Position numbers and translations under genes: made by a program
Notes under the pieces: generated by a model
Told to the model about the DNA's origin: nothing
Databases searched by the model: none
Seen by the model: the letters and a program-made list of their open reading frames with translations, nothing else
Part shown: piece by piece, positions 1 through 8,005 of the stretch
Layout of the letters: each line of letters begins with the position of its first letter
Position numbering within the stretch: position 1 is the first letter of the stretch
Assembly (NCBI GenBank): GCA_964462685.1
Contig: CAYWYR010000021.1
Span: 1 to 43,320 of the forward strand
Length of the DNA stretch: 43,320 nucleotides
Source: CAYWYR01 sp964462685
GTDB taxonomy: Bacteria; Bacteroidota; Ignavibacteria; Kapaibacteriales; UBA2268
Direction: 5' to 3'

Positions 1-2
1 AA

Positions 3-245
3 TGTAAAGCGGTCCCTCCGAAGGGACATCTAAGACAGTTAGAACCCTCCTACCTCCCCCACACCCTCCACCCTATCCCTAAGCAGCGTGCCAGTCTCCA
101 GCAGCGACAGTACAAGAAAGTACGTAAATGCAAAAGCAGGTCTGCAGATTCGACTTGTTAGTGGTCAGCCAAAAGCAAATTGTCCCTTTGGAGGGACCGT
201 TTTGTAAGGTGAGTCTTCGAACCTTCTACAAAACGAGGGAGGTAA
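3..245. repeat. Structured direct repeat, copy A
   Basis: This block is nearly identical to 698-944, with a few differences and indels concentrated at about 43-75 (a C/A-rich stretch). Positions 3-28 can pair along all 26 nt with 181-206 if G-U pairs are allowed, so the unit is either a foldback element with terminal inverted repeats or a structured RNA. Inside each arm there is a smaller hairpin (GTCCCT-CCGA-AGGGAC at 12-27; GTCCCT-TTGG-AGGGAC at 182-197). A further hairpin at 198-235 (CGTTTTGTA with TACAAAACG) reuses part of the right arm, so the two folds are mutually exclusive. GTAC-aagaaa-GTAC at 109-122 is another small stem. No open frame is evident. The left end is close to the window edge, so the unit may extend further. 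Confidence 0.85.
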
Positions 246-263
246 GTCACTGCTTAGAATACC

Positions 264-644
264 TTATTTATTCAACACACTTACCCTTTCTCTTATAATA
301 ATATCAATGTAGCTTGCCACACCTTCTAAATTATTGATCACGTCATCATTAGTTATTCTGATTACCATCAGACCTAAATCAGACAAATATTCATCTTTGA
401 TTTTATCCTTTTTATATCTTTCAGGATGATTATGCGATTCGCCGTCTAACTCTATCACTATTTTTAAATCCTGACAAACAAAATCTGCTATGAAATTTCC
501 GATTGGTCTCTGCCTCTTGAATCCATAACCAGTTTTCTTTTTGCTCAAGACATGCTTTCAAAGACTTTTCTCTGCAAAAGTAGAACTGCTTTTAAGTTCC
601 TGAGCTTTCTCTTTAAGGTTTGGATGATATTTGTCGTAAGGCAT
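264..644 (-). pseudogene. DUF559 endonuclease-like gene with in-frame stop
   Basis: The frame opens at ATG 644-642 with a typical DUF559 start (MPYDKYHPNLKEKAQ) and runs to TAA at 264-266, 127 codons in all. It is interrupted by TGA at 558-560, where the family normally has Trp in the AEKxLW motif (here AEKSL-stop-KHV). After the stop the frame continues with conserved family segments: KRQRPIGNFIADFVC, then IVIELDGESH, then the VIRITNDDV strand. These resemble the PD-(D/E)XK/Vsr-like nuclease core. A TGG to TGA change is the simplest explanation. The downstream part could in principle start at TTG 548, giving a 94-residue protein without the N-terminal helix. The gene lies exactly between two copies of a 245-bp structured repeat, which suggests a mobile gene-repeat unit. 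Function of the family is not established beyond nuclease similarity. Confidence 0.8.
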
Positions 645-697
645 TTTATAAGATAAGAAACATCCCTCGCTTTACATTATTCCTCGTGGACTCGGAG

Positions 698-944
698 TGT
701 AAAGCGGTCCCTCCGAAGGGACATCTAAGACAGTTAGCACCCTCCTCCTACCCCACACACACCCTCCACCCTATTCCCTAAGCAGCGTGCCAGTCTCCAG
801 CAGCGACAGTACAAGAAAGTACGTAAATGCAAAAGCAGGTCTGCAGATTCGACTTGTTAGTGGTCAGCCAAAAGCAAATTGTCCCTTTGGAGGGACCGTT
901 TTGTAAGGTGAGTCTTCGAACCTACTACAAAACGAGGGAGGTAA
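698..944. repeat. Structured direct repeat, copy B
   Basis: Second copy of the element at 3-245, in the same orientation. The 26-nt arms are at 698-723 and 880-905 and are unchanged from copy A; the distal hairpin is also kept. Just upstream lies CGCTTTACA (668-676), the exact reverse complement of TGTAAAGCG at the start of this copy (698-706). The repeat border is therefore itself a 39-bp interrupted palindrome. The sequence outside the DUF559 gene and between the repeats (645-697) shows nothing else recognisable. Confidence 0.85.
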
Positions 945-975
945 TCTCAATATAAATAAATGTATGAACCACACC

Positions 976-1013
976 CAGATTCTTTTACAAGAATCTGACC
1001 TCGCCAGCGAGGT
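976..1013 (-). terminator. Tandem hairpins downstream of rsmH
   Basis: Two adjacent perfect hairpins follow the rsmH stop: ACCTCG-CCAG-CGAGGT at 998-1013, and a 9-bp stem CAGATTCTT-TTAC-AAGAATCTG at 976-997. There is no clean U-run after them on the minus strand, so termination is plausible but not certain. Confidence 0.4.
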
Positions 1014-1029
1014 ACAGTATAATATTAAG

Positions 1030-2040
1030 CTATAGCCTTTCCGCTACCCATAGGGCGGCGCTGCGGCTTCGGGGGTTGCGAGCGATTTCTTCTTCGGCGG
1101 GTTTGATTGGTTTTTTGGTGACGAGTTTGATAAGTGGATCAAGCTTTACAGTTAGCGAATGTGTGGTATCTTCGCCTTCTTTGGCTGGGCGGGATTTTCG
1201 GCTCATCGACTTGAAAGTATCCCTTACTATTTTCTCTTCTAAAGAGTGATAGGTTATTATCACTGCCCTGCCGCCTGGTGATAATATTGGCACGAGGCTT
1301 GTTAGAGTATTATGCAGAAGCCCGAGTTCATCATTGACGGCGATACGCAAAGCCTGAAATACACGGGAAAGCGTTCGGAAGCGGTGTTTCTCGATAATGT
1401 TCTTTTCTATAACAAGTTTTAAGTCGGCAGTTGAAGATAGTGAGCCGGCGCGGCGAGCCTCCACGATTCTCCGCGCCAGTAATCTCGAGAATGGCTCTTC
1501 GCCATATTCCCTAAGGATTTTCTCGAGTTGAACAGTGTCCATCTCATCTATCAAGTCTTCTGCCGTTCTGCCCTCGGTCCCGAACCTCATATCGAGAGGT
1601 CCATCGTAACGGTAGCTAATCCCCCGATTGCTACTGTCGAGTTGGCGTGATGAAACGCCCAGATCGAGCAGAAAACCTTCGATGCGGTCGTGACCCGCAC
1701 CAAGAACTATGCTGCATGCCTCAGAGAACGATGCGTTCTCAAGGTGCAAGCGCGGCCCGACAGCTTTCAGTTCATGACTGAAACGGTCAGCACAGTGCAT
1801 AATAGCGTCGGGGTCCTTGTCGAACGAATAGAGTATCCCCCCACTATCCATTCGTTTCAGGATCCCGGCCGTGTGGCCGCCGCCCCCAAGCGTTCCGTCC
1901 ACGTAAACGCCGCTTGAGTCTTTTATAAGATACTCGAGTGATAGATCGTACATCACTGGATTGTGATAGTCGTAACCTTCAGCCTGCGAGTAATCTATTC
2001 TTTTTTGCCCTTTACTTCCAGAGCGATTCTTTTTTGCCAA
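1030..2040 (-). CDS. rsmH: 16S rRNA (cytosine(1402)-N4)-methyltransferase
   Basis: RsmH (MraW) methylates N4 of C1402 in 16S rRNA in the cytoplasm, using S-adenosylmethionine. The 336-residue length is normal for the family. Visible hallmarks are the N-terminal HNPVM segment before the SAM motif DGTLGGGGHT, FLLDLGVSSRQLD, GPLDMRF and the C-terminal VIITYHSLEEKIVR. The N-terminus has about 25 extra basic residues before the conserved start, which is common. It follows mraZ on the same strand with a 37-bp gap, the usual first pair of a division/cell-wall (dcw) operon. The next expected genes (ftsL, ftsI, murE) do not follow; instead the strand runs into hairpins and the structured repeats. Confidence 0.97.
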   Translation of the reverse strand: MAKKNRSGSKGQKRIDYSQAEGYDYHNPVMYDLSLEYLIKDSSGVYVDGTLGGGGHTAGILKRMDSGGILYSFDKDPDAIMHCADRFSHELKAVGPRLHLENASFSEACSIVLGAGHDRIEGFLLDLGVSSRQLDSSNRGISYRYDGPLDMRFGTEGRTAEDLIDEMDTVQLEKILREYGEEPFSRLLARRIVEARRAGSLSSTADLKLVIEKNIIEKHRFRTLSRVFQALRIAVNDELGLLHNTLTSLVPILSPGGRAVIITYHSLEEKIVRDTFKSMSRKSRPAKEGEDTTHSLTVKLDPLIKLVTKKPIKPAEEEIARNPRSRSAALWVAERL

Positions 2041-2077
2041 AGCCCTCTACCCCTAATCAGTTTAGTTCAGGGAAGTG

Positions 2078-2524
2078 CTATATAGTGCCCATCACTTTTT
2101 GGGCTACCTCTTCATAGCTTTCGTCAAAGCCGTTCATATATTTATCAAAAGTATCCGGATCCCATAGCTCTATGTGATCGACCATTCCCACCATACAGAC
2201 TTTACCAGCAATTCCGGCGTATTCGCTCAGTTTTTTTGGTACTGATAATCTCTGCTGAGAGTCCAGAGTTACTTCTTCGCTCCACATCAGAAGCGAACGA
2301 AGAAAATATCTTTGTTTGGGATCATACTGGTTCAAGCTTTTGAAGTTCTCCTCATACTTGCGCCATTCGTCCCAAGGGTAAGCCTGAATGCATTTATCCG
2401 TTCCTTTGGTAAGTATGAAAATGCCGTTCGCATCCTCCGAGATCGCTTTACGCATCTTGGCGGGTACGTTAACTCTACCTTTGGAATCGATAGAGTAAAT
2501 TTCTTGGCCTTTGAAAAATGACAT
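2078..2524 (-). CDS. mraZ: Transcriptional regulator MraZ
   Basis: MraZ is a ring-forming AbrB-fold DNA-binding protein that regulates its own dcw operon. The 148-residue protein has two tandem SpoVT-AbrB-like halves. The first contains IYSIDSKGRVNVPAKMR and the second contains EVTLDSQQRLSVPKKL, both typical DxxGR(I/V)xxP-type motifs. It is the first gene of the mraZ-rsmH pair. Upstream are three 10-bp-spaced GTGG(G/A) repeats, the known type of MraZ target, overlapping the promoter region, so autoregulation is likely. In E. coli MraZ represses; in Mycoplasma it activates. Which applies here cannot be read from sequence. Confidence 0.97.
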   Translation of the reverse strand: MSFFKGQEIYSIDSKGRVNVPAKMRKAISEDANGIFILTKGTDKCIQAYPWDEWRKYEENFKSLNQYDPKQRYFLRSLLMWSEEVTLDSQQRLSVPKKLSEYAGIAGKVCMVGMVDHIELWDPDTFDKYMNGFDESYEEVAQKVMGTI

Positions 2525-2561
2525 ACTTACAGTTTAGGGGGATAATCACTGCTTACTTGAA

Positions 2562-2569
2562 CAAAGATA
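2562..2569 (-). promoter_or_regulatory. Bacteroidota-type -7 box of mraZ
   Basis: Reads TATCTTTG on the minus strand, an exact match to TAnnTTTG. It implies a 5' leader of roughly 30 nt before the mraZ ATG at 2524. The position expected for the -33 TTG is occupied by the GTGGGG of the MraZ operator. Confidence 0.6.
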
Positions 2570-2587
2570 AACAAAAATTGTCACTAT

Positions 2588-2614
2588 CCCCCACTTTCAC
2601 CCACCATGATCCAC
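2588..2614 (-). promoter_or_regulatory. MraZ operator, proximal (three boxes)
   Basis: On the minus strand there are GTGGA, GTGGG and GTGGG boxes with an exact 10-bp period (plus-strand CCCAC at 2590-2594 and 2600-2604, TCCAC at 2610-2614). This is the known MraZ-binding arrangement, one box per helical turn. It sits just upstream of the -7 box, so bound MraZ should contact or block RNA polymerase. This and the distal site are the main contents of the gene-free stretch 2525-2885. Confidence 0.8.
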
Positions 2615-2816
2615 TTAAGTTATCAACTTTTTATATTTCTATTGTTTTTTAAGATATGGGGTCGACTCCCGGTATAGGTATAAAAGCAGGTTTGGCTATT
2701 AACTGTAAGGGGACAGCAGCGGATAAAGGATATTTTCTGGATATAATATATTGGAATTAATATGAGATGGATATAGGAACTACGCTCGTAGAAATAGTGA
2801 ATTGACTTGATAATTC

Positions 2817-2831
2817 CCCACTTCTACCCAC
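2817..2831 (-). promoter_or_regulatory. Possible distal MraZ operator (two boxes)
   Basis: CCCAC at 2817-2821 and 2827-2831 repeats the 10-bp spacing. On the minus strand it reads GTGGGTAGAAGTGGGG, against GTGGGTGAAAGTGGGG at the proximal site, 14 of 16 identical. It lies 227 bp further upstream of mraZ and about 55 bp past the stop of the patatin gene. It may support looping or mark an older promoter copy. The rest of 2615-2816 shows nothing recognisable. Confidence 0.6.
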
Positions 2832-2885
2832 CACCAAGATAAAAAATTAGATATATGGTAAATAGTATAGGTTATTATTTGAAGT

Positions 2886-5636
2886 TTATACCCTGATGCC
2901 GATCTGGAGATATGTAAGCCACGGGCCGGTGCGGAGGGTGTATGGATTATCCAAAAAGTAAAACCGGCGGCCGAATCCGAGCTGGGCTGGCCCGAGAGGT
3001 GTATTCATCCCGATACCGAACCCGATTCCGTGTTTTAGGTTTTCAAGTTTGATCTGCTGTGGCTCCGACCATATCTCACCGAGATCGTATCTCCCGTGCA
3101 GATAAACGTCGAGCAGATCAACGATAGGTATCTTATACCGATAAGCAAGCGATGCTACAAAATGCTGTCTTCCCCTGTTTTCATCCTCTCTCATCCCATA
3201 AAAACTATACATACCGCCGAGAGAGAATAGCTCCATAAAAGGTATGCTCGCGTCGGACCAACCGAAATTCACCGAAGGTTCGATCGTATTTCTCCCCAAA
3301 GTAAGGTTGTGGGAGCCTGATATACTAAGTCTGGTAAAACCTACTTCGGCTATATCGAATAAACTGGATTCGTATCTAACAAGCAATCTAGATCCTCGCT
3401 CGGGGAAATATATGTCGTTTCTACTGTCGATTTCTGAGCTGAGACCCAAAATACCCACAGTATAAAAATCCTGAGTTACGCTATCCCCTGATCGGGGAGC
3501 AGAGATAGTCTGCCATCTTTGCCTCTCCAGAGTATAATCAATCTGCACTCTCCCAAACCTCTCCAGCTGGGTAAACAGAGCGGCATTCAAACCGAATCTT
3601 TCTTCCTCGTACTCCCCGTTGATATCGGCTATGTAGGTTTCTCGGGGCTGATCTTCTCTCCTAGTATAATTATAAACCTCTCGGCTATCGTAATAAGCCT
3701 CGGCAGATACACCAAAGCCGACAAACGGGATACGTGTATTCTGGAGCTGCAGTGAATATTCGAGGTCTCTTAATCCACCCATAAATGAGGCGGAAAGATC
3801 AGTACCTGTTTCGAATATATTCTGGCTACCTATCTGGAATCCGCCCTGAACTATACGCTCATTATCCACTCCCCCGCCGAGTAGCAGGAATTCCCTGCCC
3901 TGCTCAATAACAGCTACGTCTAAATCAATATGCTGAGTTGTGGGATTGTATTTTGGAGTAAGTTCAACTTGCTGAAAAAAACCGCTGTTTAGCAGGTTTT
4001 CCCAGGAATAGCGGATACCATTGATAGTAATGGGATATCCTCGCTCCAATTCCAGCTCTCGCTCAATGAAAAGGGCGGAGGTACTTTCATTTCCAGATAT
4101 AGTTATCTCACCTAATCTTCCTGATATAACTTCAACTTTTAGTTCAGCATCGCCGTATTTGTTACCGCCTTTATCATAATTTATATCTATGATATTTGAA
4201 AAAGCAAGCCCTTGATTTCGCATCTGCTCGAGTATCTCGAGTTTGATGTTATTTATTACCTCGCTATTGGCATGCTTCCCTATATAATCTTCTACATCTA
4301 TATTTTGAAGGGATTTATCAGTAAGAGAGTAAATATCTGAAGAACCAAATAGGTTGGAGTCATTTTGTACATTATTTGATATGCTATCAAGCAACACAAA
4401 ATCAATACTTTTGATGATAGGTATTTTATTAAATCTAAAAGAATTATTTACAGATATATATTCTATATCTTCATACTTATTGGACAAATTTTGTATTGCT
4501 TTGAGAATTTGATTGATTTTTTGGCCGGGTCCGTTAAGTTGATTACTGATTATTGCTCTAAGGTATGATTCATCTTTGGAGTCCAGACCTTCAAGACCGA
4601 TTTCAGAGATATCTTGAGTGCTTCTCGATAGATCTTTAATTGTTTTAAGTCGATTACTTTTCTGATTTGCAGCGTAATATGAATTAATCAGACTAGCCAT
4701 TTCAAGTCCTTCTTCATAACCGCTTTGGATAATTTCCTGTTGATTTGTGAAATCAAAATTATCTCTATCGGCCAAATGGGGTTTGATTATAAAATCCGCA
4801 TTCTTGGCCGAAGACTCACTCATATTCTTAATTGCTATCGCTATTAGCTGGCTTGCGATATTTATAGGGTTTTCAAGATCACCTGGCGTAAGAAGAGGGG
4901 AGCTACAATCAACGGCAACGGAAATATCACCCGGCATTTCATCAGCTTCCGATACTGGGATATTTGCCATAATACCTCCATCAATCAGATAAGCGCTCCC
5001 GTTTTGTATAGGGGCATAACGCAGAGGAACATTTCCGCTCATCCTAAGGGCTGATGCAAGGCTTCCATTCTTTATAATTACCGCTTTTCCTTTAGTAAGA
5101 TCAGAGGCAACCGCAGCGAATGGTATTTTCAGGTCATTAAAGCCAGTTATTGGTTTGTATGGCGCCCTCCAAGCTAGTTCCTGAAGATAGGCAGTATATT
5201 GAGTGCCAAGAGAAAAGGAACGGGGCGGAACAAAAAGAAGCCCGTCGAATATCAGTTCTACCTGATAATTGTCATAACTGTCCCTTTCTCCAAACTCCCT
5301 GTAGGATCGGTCAAATACTGTTTTGAATGAAAATATCTTTTGCCAGTCCGTTTCCAATGCGATATTCTCAATTTCATCTACTGAATAACCAGAAGCGTAT
5401 AAGCCACCTATTATCGCACCGATACTGGTGCCCGTAATACTTGCTATCGGCACTTCATTTTCTTCCAAAGCGCGTAATACACCTATATGTGCGATACCCC
5501 GAGAACCGCCACCAGATAGGATTAGCTTGATACCACGTGTCTTATCTGCATCAAGGGGTACTTTATTCTGCTGGGCCTCTATTATAGAAACATTAGAAAA
5601 CAAAAGTAAGATAGGAACAAACAATACGGATTTCAT
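2886..5636 (-). CDS. Patatin-like phospholipase with POTRA and outer-membrane barrel
   Basis: Predicted outer-membrane lipolytic protein. I choose ATG 5636 because it begins a good signal peptide (MKSVLFVPILLLFSNVS, cleavage near Ala21); the frame stays open about 33 codons further upstream but that part looks like leader DNA. From this start, the patatin domain spans about 35-320 with oxyanion GGGSRG (42-47), nucleophile Ser71 in GTSIG and the catalytic Asp219 in DGG. A POTRA-like segment follows (about 500-585: EITISGNESTSALFIERELELE). A surface-antigen (D15/BamA-like) beta-barrel fills the C-terminal ~330 residues and ends in aromatic-rich strands. This architecture is common in Bacteroidota and resembles type Vd PlpD proteins. 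Family members are lipases/phospholipases; the substrate here is unknown. It is divergent from the MFS gene. Confidence 0.88.
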   Translation of the reverse strand: MKSVLFVPILLLFSNVSIIEAQQNKVPLDADKTRGIKLILSGGGSRGIAHIGVLRALEENEVPIASITGTSIGAIIGGLYASGYSVDEIENIALETDWQKIFSFKTVFDRSYREFGERDSYDNYQVELIFDGLLFVPPRSFSLGTQYTAYLQELAWRAPYKPITGFNDLKIPFAAVASDLTKGKAVIIKNGSLASALRMSGNVPLRYAPIQNGSAYLIDGGIMANIPVSEADEMPGDISVAVDCSSPLLTPGDLENPINIASQLIAIAIKNMSESSAKNADFIIKPHLADRDNFDFTNQQEIIQSGYEEGLEMASLINSYYAANQKSNRLKTIKDLSRSTQDISEIGLEGLDSKDESYLRAIISNQLNGPGQKINQILKAIQNLSNKYEDIEYISVNNSFRFNKIPIIKSIDFVLLDSISNNVQNDSNLFGSSDIYSLTDKSLQNIDVEDYIGKHANSEVINNIKLEILEQMRNQGLAFSNIIDINYDKGGNKYGDAELKVEVISGRLGEITISGNESTSALFIERELELERGYPITINGIRYSWENLLNSGFFQQVELTPKYNPTTQHIDLDVAVIEQGREFLLLGGGVDNERIVQGGFQIGSQNIFETGTDLSASFMGGLRDLEYSLQLQNTRIPFVGFGVSAEAYYDSREVYNYTRREDQPRETYIADINGEYEEERFGLNAALFTQLERFGRVQIDYTLERQRWQTISAPRSGDSVTQDFYTVGILGLSSEIDSRNDIYFPERGSRLLVRYESSLFDIAEVGFTRLSISGSHNLTLGRNTIEPSVNFGWSDASIPFMELFSLGGMYSFYGMREDENRGRQHFVASLAYRYKIPIVDLLDVYLHGRYDLGEIWSEPQQIKLENLKHGIGFGIGMNTPLGPAQLGFGRRFYFLDNPYTLRTGPWLTYLQIGIRV

Positions 5637-5797
5637 CGATGAAACCGAGAAAGATAATAAACTTTGGATATTAGTATTTAAAAGTATTGAAGCAGACAAT
5701 GACAGTTTCCCAAATGTTAGGGGCTTATATTGCAAGTTACCTAATTGGCCAATACGGATAAAGTATTCTAATGTGCCTTGAATGATGGATACCTATT

Positions 5798-7042
5798 TTG
5801 AGAAAACCAGAGTTTCTTCAGTTTGATCAGCAGTGGCGGAAAAATCTGGCAGTATTGGCCCTCGCACAGTTCATAGCTGTTCTCGGTATGATGGCGGCAG
5901 TCCCGTTTTTGCCCAACTATGTGCTTGAGCTCGGTGTAGAGCCTGAACTAGCTGAGCGATGGAGTGGTTTCGTATTTGCGGGTGTGTATTTTTCCGGCCT
6001 GATAATGATCCCCCTCTGGGGTTCGCTGGGTGATAAGTACGGTAGGAAGAATATGGCCGTTCGGGCGATTTTCGGGCTAGCTATATCGGTATCGCTCATG
6101 GCTTTTGCCCAGAATATCTGGCAGCTTTTCGCTCTTAGGATACTACAAGGCGCACTTTCGGGTTTTATACCCGCTAGCCTTGCTTTCGTTTCATCCAATA
6201 CCCCTGAAGAAAAATCTGGATACGCGATTGGTGTGCTGCAGAGCGCCAACGCGGCGGGTAATATCTCCGGGCCTATTCTCGGGGGGCTGTTTGCGGATGC
6301 CTTCGGGGTGAGGGACGTATTTGTAATCATTGGGACTCTCTGCCTTATAGCAGGTATCCTTGTTACGAAATATGTAAAGGAAAACACAGATGGACTTGTA
6401 AGCAAAAAAGGCATTCAGGTTATCACTAATCTCAAATTCGTATTGAAAAGGCGTGATCTCAGGGTTATCTTTTTTATGATCGTACTGACACAGACAGCTA
6501 TCCAGATAACCATACCGATATTCCCGTTCTTCGTAGCCGCCAAAGGGGCGCCACAGGAAACACTCTCAAGCATAACAGGCTATCTCTTCGCCGTGATCGC
6601 ACTTTTCAGTGTGATCTTTTCGCCGATAATAGGCAAACTGAACGATACACATAGGTGGTATAAGATATTGATGTTCACAGCGCCGATTGCAGCTGCAGCA
6701 ATAGCCCTACATACCACCGCTCCGAACTATTTCTACTTATTCCCTATCCGCGCCGCTTTTGGGGTAGTGCTTCCAGGTCTCATTCCATCATTTTACGCAG
6801 CTCTGTCAAAACGCAGCCCATCGGATATAAAAAGTGGTATAATGGGCATCGCATCGGCAGCAACATTGATGGGTTCGCTTTTCGGCTTTTTATCATCAGG
6901 CTATATTTCTTCGGGATTAGGGCTTGAAATGGTATTTTACGTAGCCTCGGTACTGCTTCTAATTGTCTTTTCAGTATCACTTTACAAGAATATCAAAGGT
7001 GAAGGTGATGTACTTTATGCGCAAAGCCAACCAAAACAGTGA
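5798..7042 (+). CDS. MFS transporter, MdtG/TetA-like drug exporter
   Basis: A 414-residue 12-TM major facilitator protein, probably a proton-coupled drug or metabolite exporter in the inner membrane. The family loop-2/3 motif is visible as GSLGDKYGRKNMAVRA (residues ~74-89). The exporter-type motif in TM5 appears as GNISGPILGG. The half-repeat motif is weaker (IGKLNDTHRWYK). The only start that keeps TM1 is TTG at 5798; the ATGs just upstream (5782, 5785) are out of frame, so the start is somewhat uncertain. The substrate cannot be read from sequence. The neighbours (patatin protein upstream, SDR downstream) are not an obvious pathway. Confidence 0.85.
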   Translation: MRKPEFLQFDQQWRKNLAVLALAQFIAVLGMMAAVPFLPNYVLELGVEPELAERWSGFVFAGVYFSGLIMIPLWGSLGDKYGRKNMAVRAIFGLAISVSLMAFAQNIWQLFALRILQGALSGFIPASLAFVSSNTPEEKSGYAIGVLQSANAAGNISGPILGGLFADAFGVRDVFVIIGTLCLIAGILVTKYVKENTDGLVSKKGIQVITNLKFVLKRRDLRVIFFMIVLTQTAIQITIPIFPFFVAAKGAPQETLSSITGYLFAVIALFSVIFSPIIGKLNDTHRWYKILMFTAPIAAAAIALHTTAPNYFYLFPIRAAFGVVLPGLIPSFYAALSKRSPSDIKSGIMGIASAATLMGSLFGFLSSGYISSGLGLEMVFYVASVLLLIVFSVSLYKNIKGEGDVLYAQSQPKQ

Positions 7043-7126
7043 CAACAACAGATGTAAGTATTGATTCGTTTTCTTAACTTGCATATACAAATGATTAATA
7101 CTTAAAAATTCCCATTAGATTAAAAG

Positions 7127-7984
7127 ATGCAGAAAAACACTTATGCTTTAATTCTTGGCGTTTCCAGTGGTTTTGGAAAAGCAACGGCACTACAGTTAGC
7201 TGAAGAAGGCTATAATATCTATGGCGTTCACTTAGATAGAGGTTCAGCCAAAAAAGCCGCTGAGGAGTTCAGACAAGAACTCGAATCCAAAGGGGTGAAA
7301 GCTGTGTTCTTTAATGCTAATGCAGCCAGTGACGATACCCGCCAAGAAGTTATTGAACATATCAGAAACGAGAAAAACAATACCGAAGGCTTTAGGCTAA
7401 GGGTACTTATCCATTCACTTGCATTCGGTGTACTTAAATTCTTAGTTCACGCTGAAAAAGATAAAATGGCCACGAAAAAGCAAGTAGAGATGACAATGGA
7501 CGTTATGGCCAACTCGCTTGTTTACTGGACTCAGGATCTTTTCAGCGAGAATCTATTATCTGATAACTCTCGGATAATGGCTTTTACTTCTATAGGCGCT
7601 ACCAAAGCGATGTATAATTACGGAGCGGTATCAGCTGCCAAAGCGGCACTCGAGTCTTATATCAGGCAAATCGCCGTAGAGCTAGCCCCTTATGGTATAA
7701 CCTCAAACAGCATACACGCAGGCCTAACAGATACCCCAGCAGCTTCCAAAATACCTGGTTTCGCAAGCATGATCAAGCTTGCCAAGATACAAAACCCAAT
7801 GAACAGGGTCACAACAGAAGAAGACGTGGCCAAAACAGTATCCAAACTTGCCGACGAAGACTTTAACTGGATCAACGGCGAAGTAATAAGAGTGGACGGT
7901 GGCGACGCGATCTATGAATATTATGACTGGGATGAAGAAGCCGAAGGCAGCCCTGCCCCATCTTTCCCTAAAAGGGATAATTAA
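7127..7984 (+). CDS. Enoyl-ACP reductase-type SDR (FabI/FabL-like)
   Basis: A 285-residue short-chain dehydrogenase. The N-terminal Rossmann motif is GVSSGFGKATA and the catalytic pair is spaced YGAVSAAK, that is Tyr-x6-Lys. This Y-x6-K spacing is characteristic of enoyl-ACP reductases rather than of ordinary Y-x3-K SDRs. Together with the HSLAFG segment and the C-terminal INGEVIRVDGG it suggests the last, NAD(P)H-dependent step of fatty-acid elongation. FabL is the closest remembered type; a related 2-enoyl reductase of another pathway is possible. The C-terminus carries an acidic tail (YEYYDWDEEAEG). The next gene starts 21 bp downstream on the same strand, so the two may be co-transcribed. 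Confidence 0.75.
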   Translation: MQKNTYALILGVSSGFGKATALQLAEEGYNIYGVHLDRGSAKKAAEEFRQELESKGVKAVFFNANAASDDTRQEVIEHIRNEKNNTEGFRLRVLIHSLAFGVLKFLVHAEKDKMATKKQVEMTMDVMANSLVYWTQDLFSENLLSDNSRIMAFTSIGATKAMYNYGAVSAAKAALESYIRQIAVELAPYGITSNSIHAGLTDTPAASKIPGFASMIKLAKIQNPMNRVTTEEDVAKTVSKLADEDFNWINGEVIRVDGGDAIYEYYDWDEEAEGSPAPSFPKRDN

Positions 7985-8005
7985 ACCAGCAAAGATTATA
8001 ACAAC

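Noticed and set aside
198..235. tRNA T-arm-like GGTTCGAAG on the minus strand of each repeat
   Set aside because: The flanking bases do not form a T-stem, acceptor or anticodon arm, and the segment is better explained by the CGTTTTGTA/TACAAAACG hairpin.
558..560. TGA read as selenocysteine or Trp
   Set aside because: DUF559 is not a selenoprotein family, no SECIS-like hairpin is evident just downstream, and intact genes here use TGA as a normal stop (for example ssb).
3..944. Integron-like cassette array with attC sites
   Set aside because: The repeats have long arms and hairpins but no GTTRRRY/RYYYAAC core pairs, no integrase gene is visible, and the repeats are far more alike than typical attC sites.
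5917..6414. Long antisense open frame within the MFS gene
   Set aside because: It has no ribosome site, unlikely composition rich in Ser/Pro/Ile, and lies fully opposite a clear MFS coding region.
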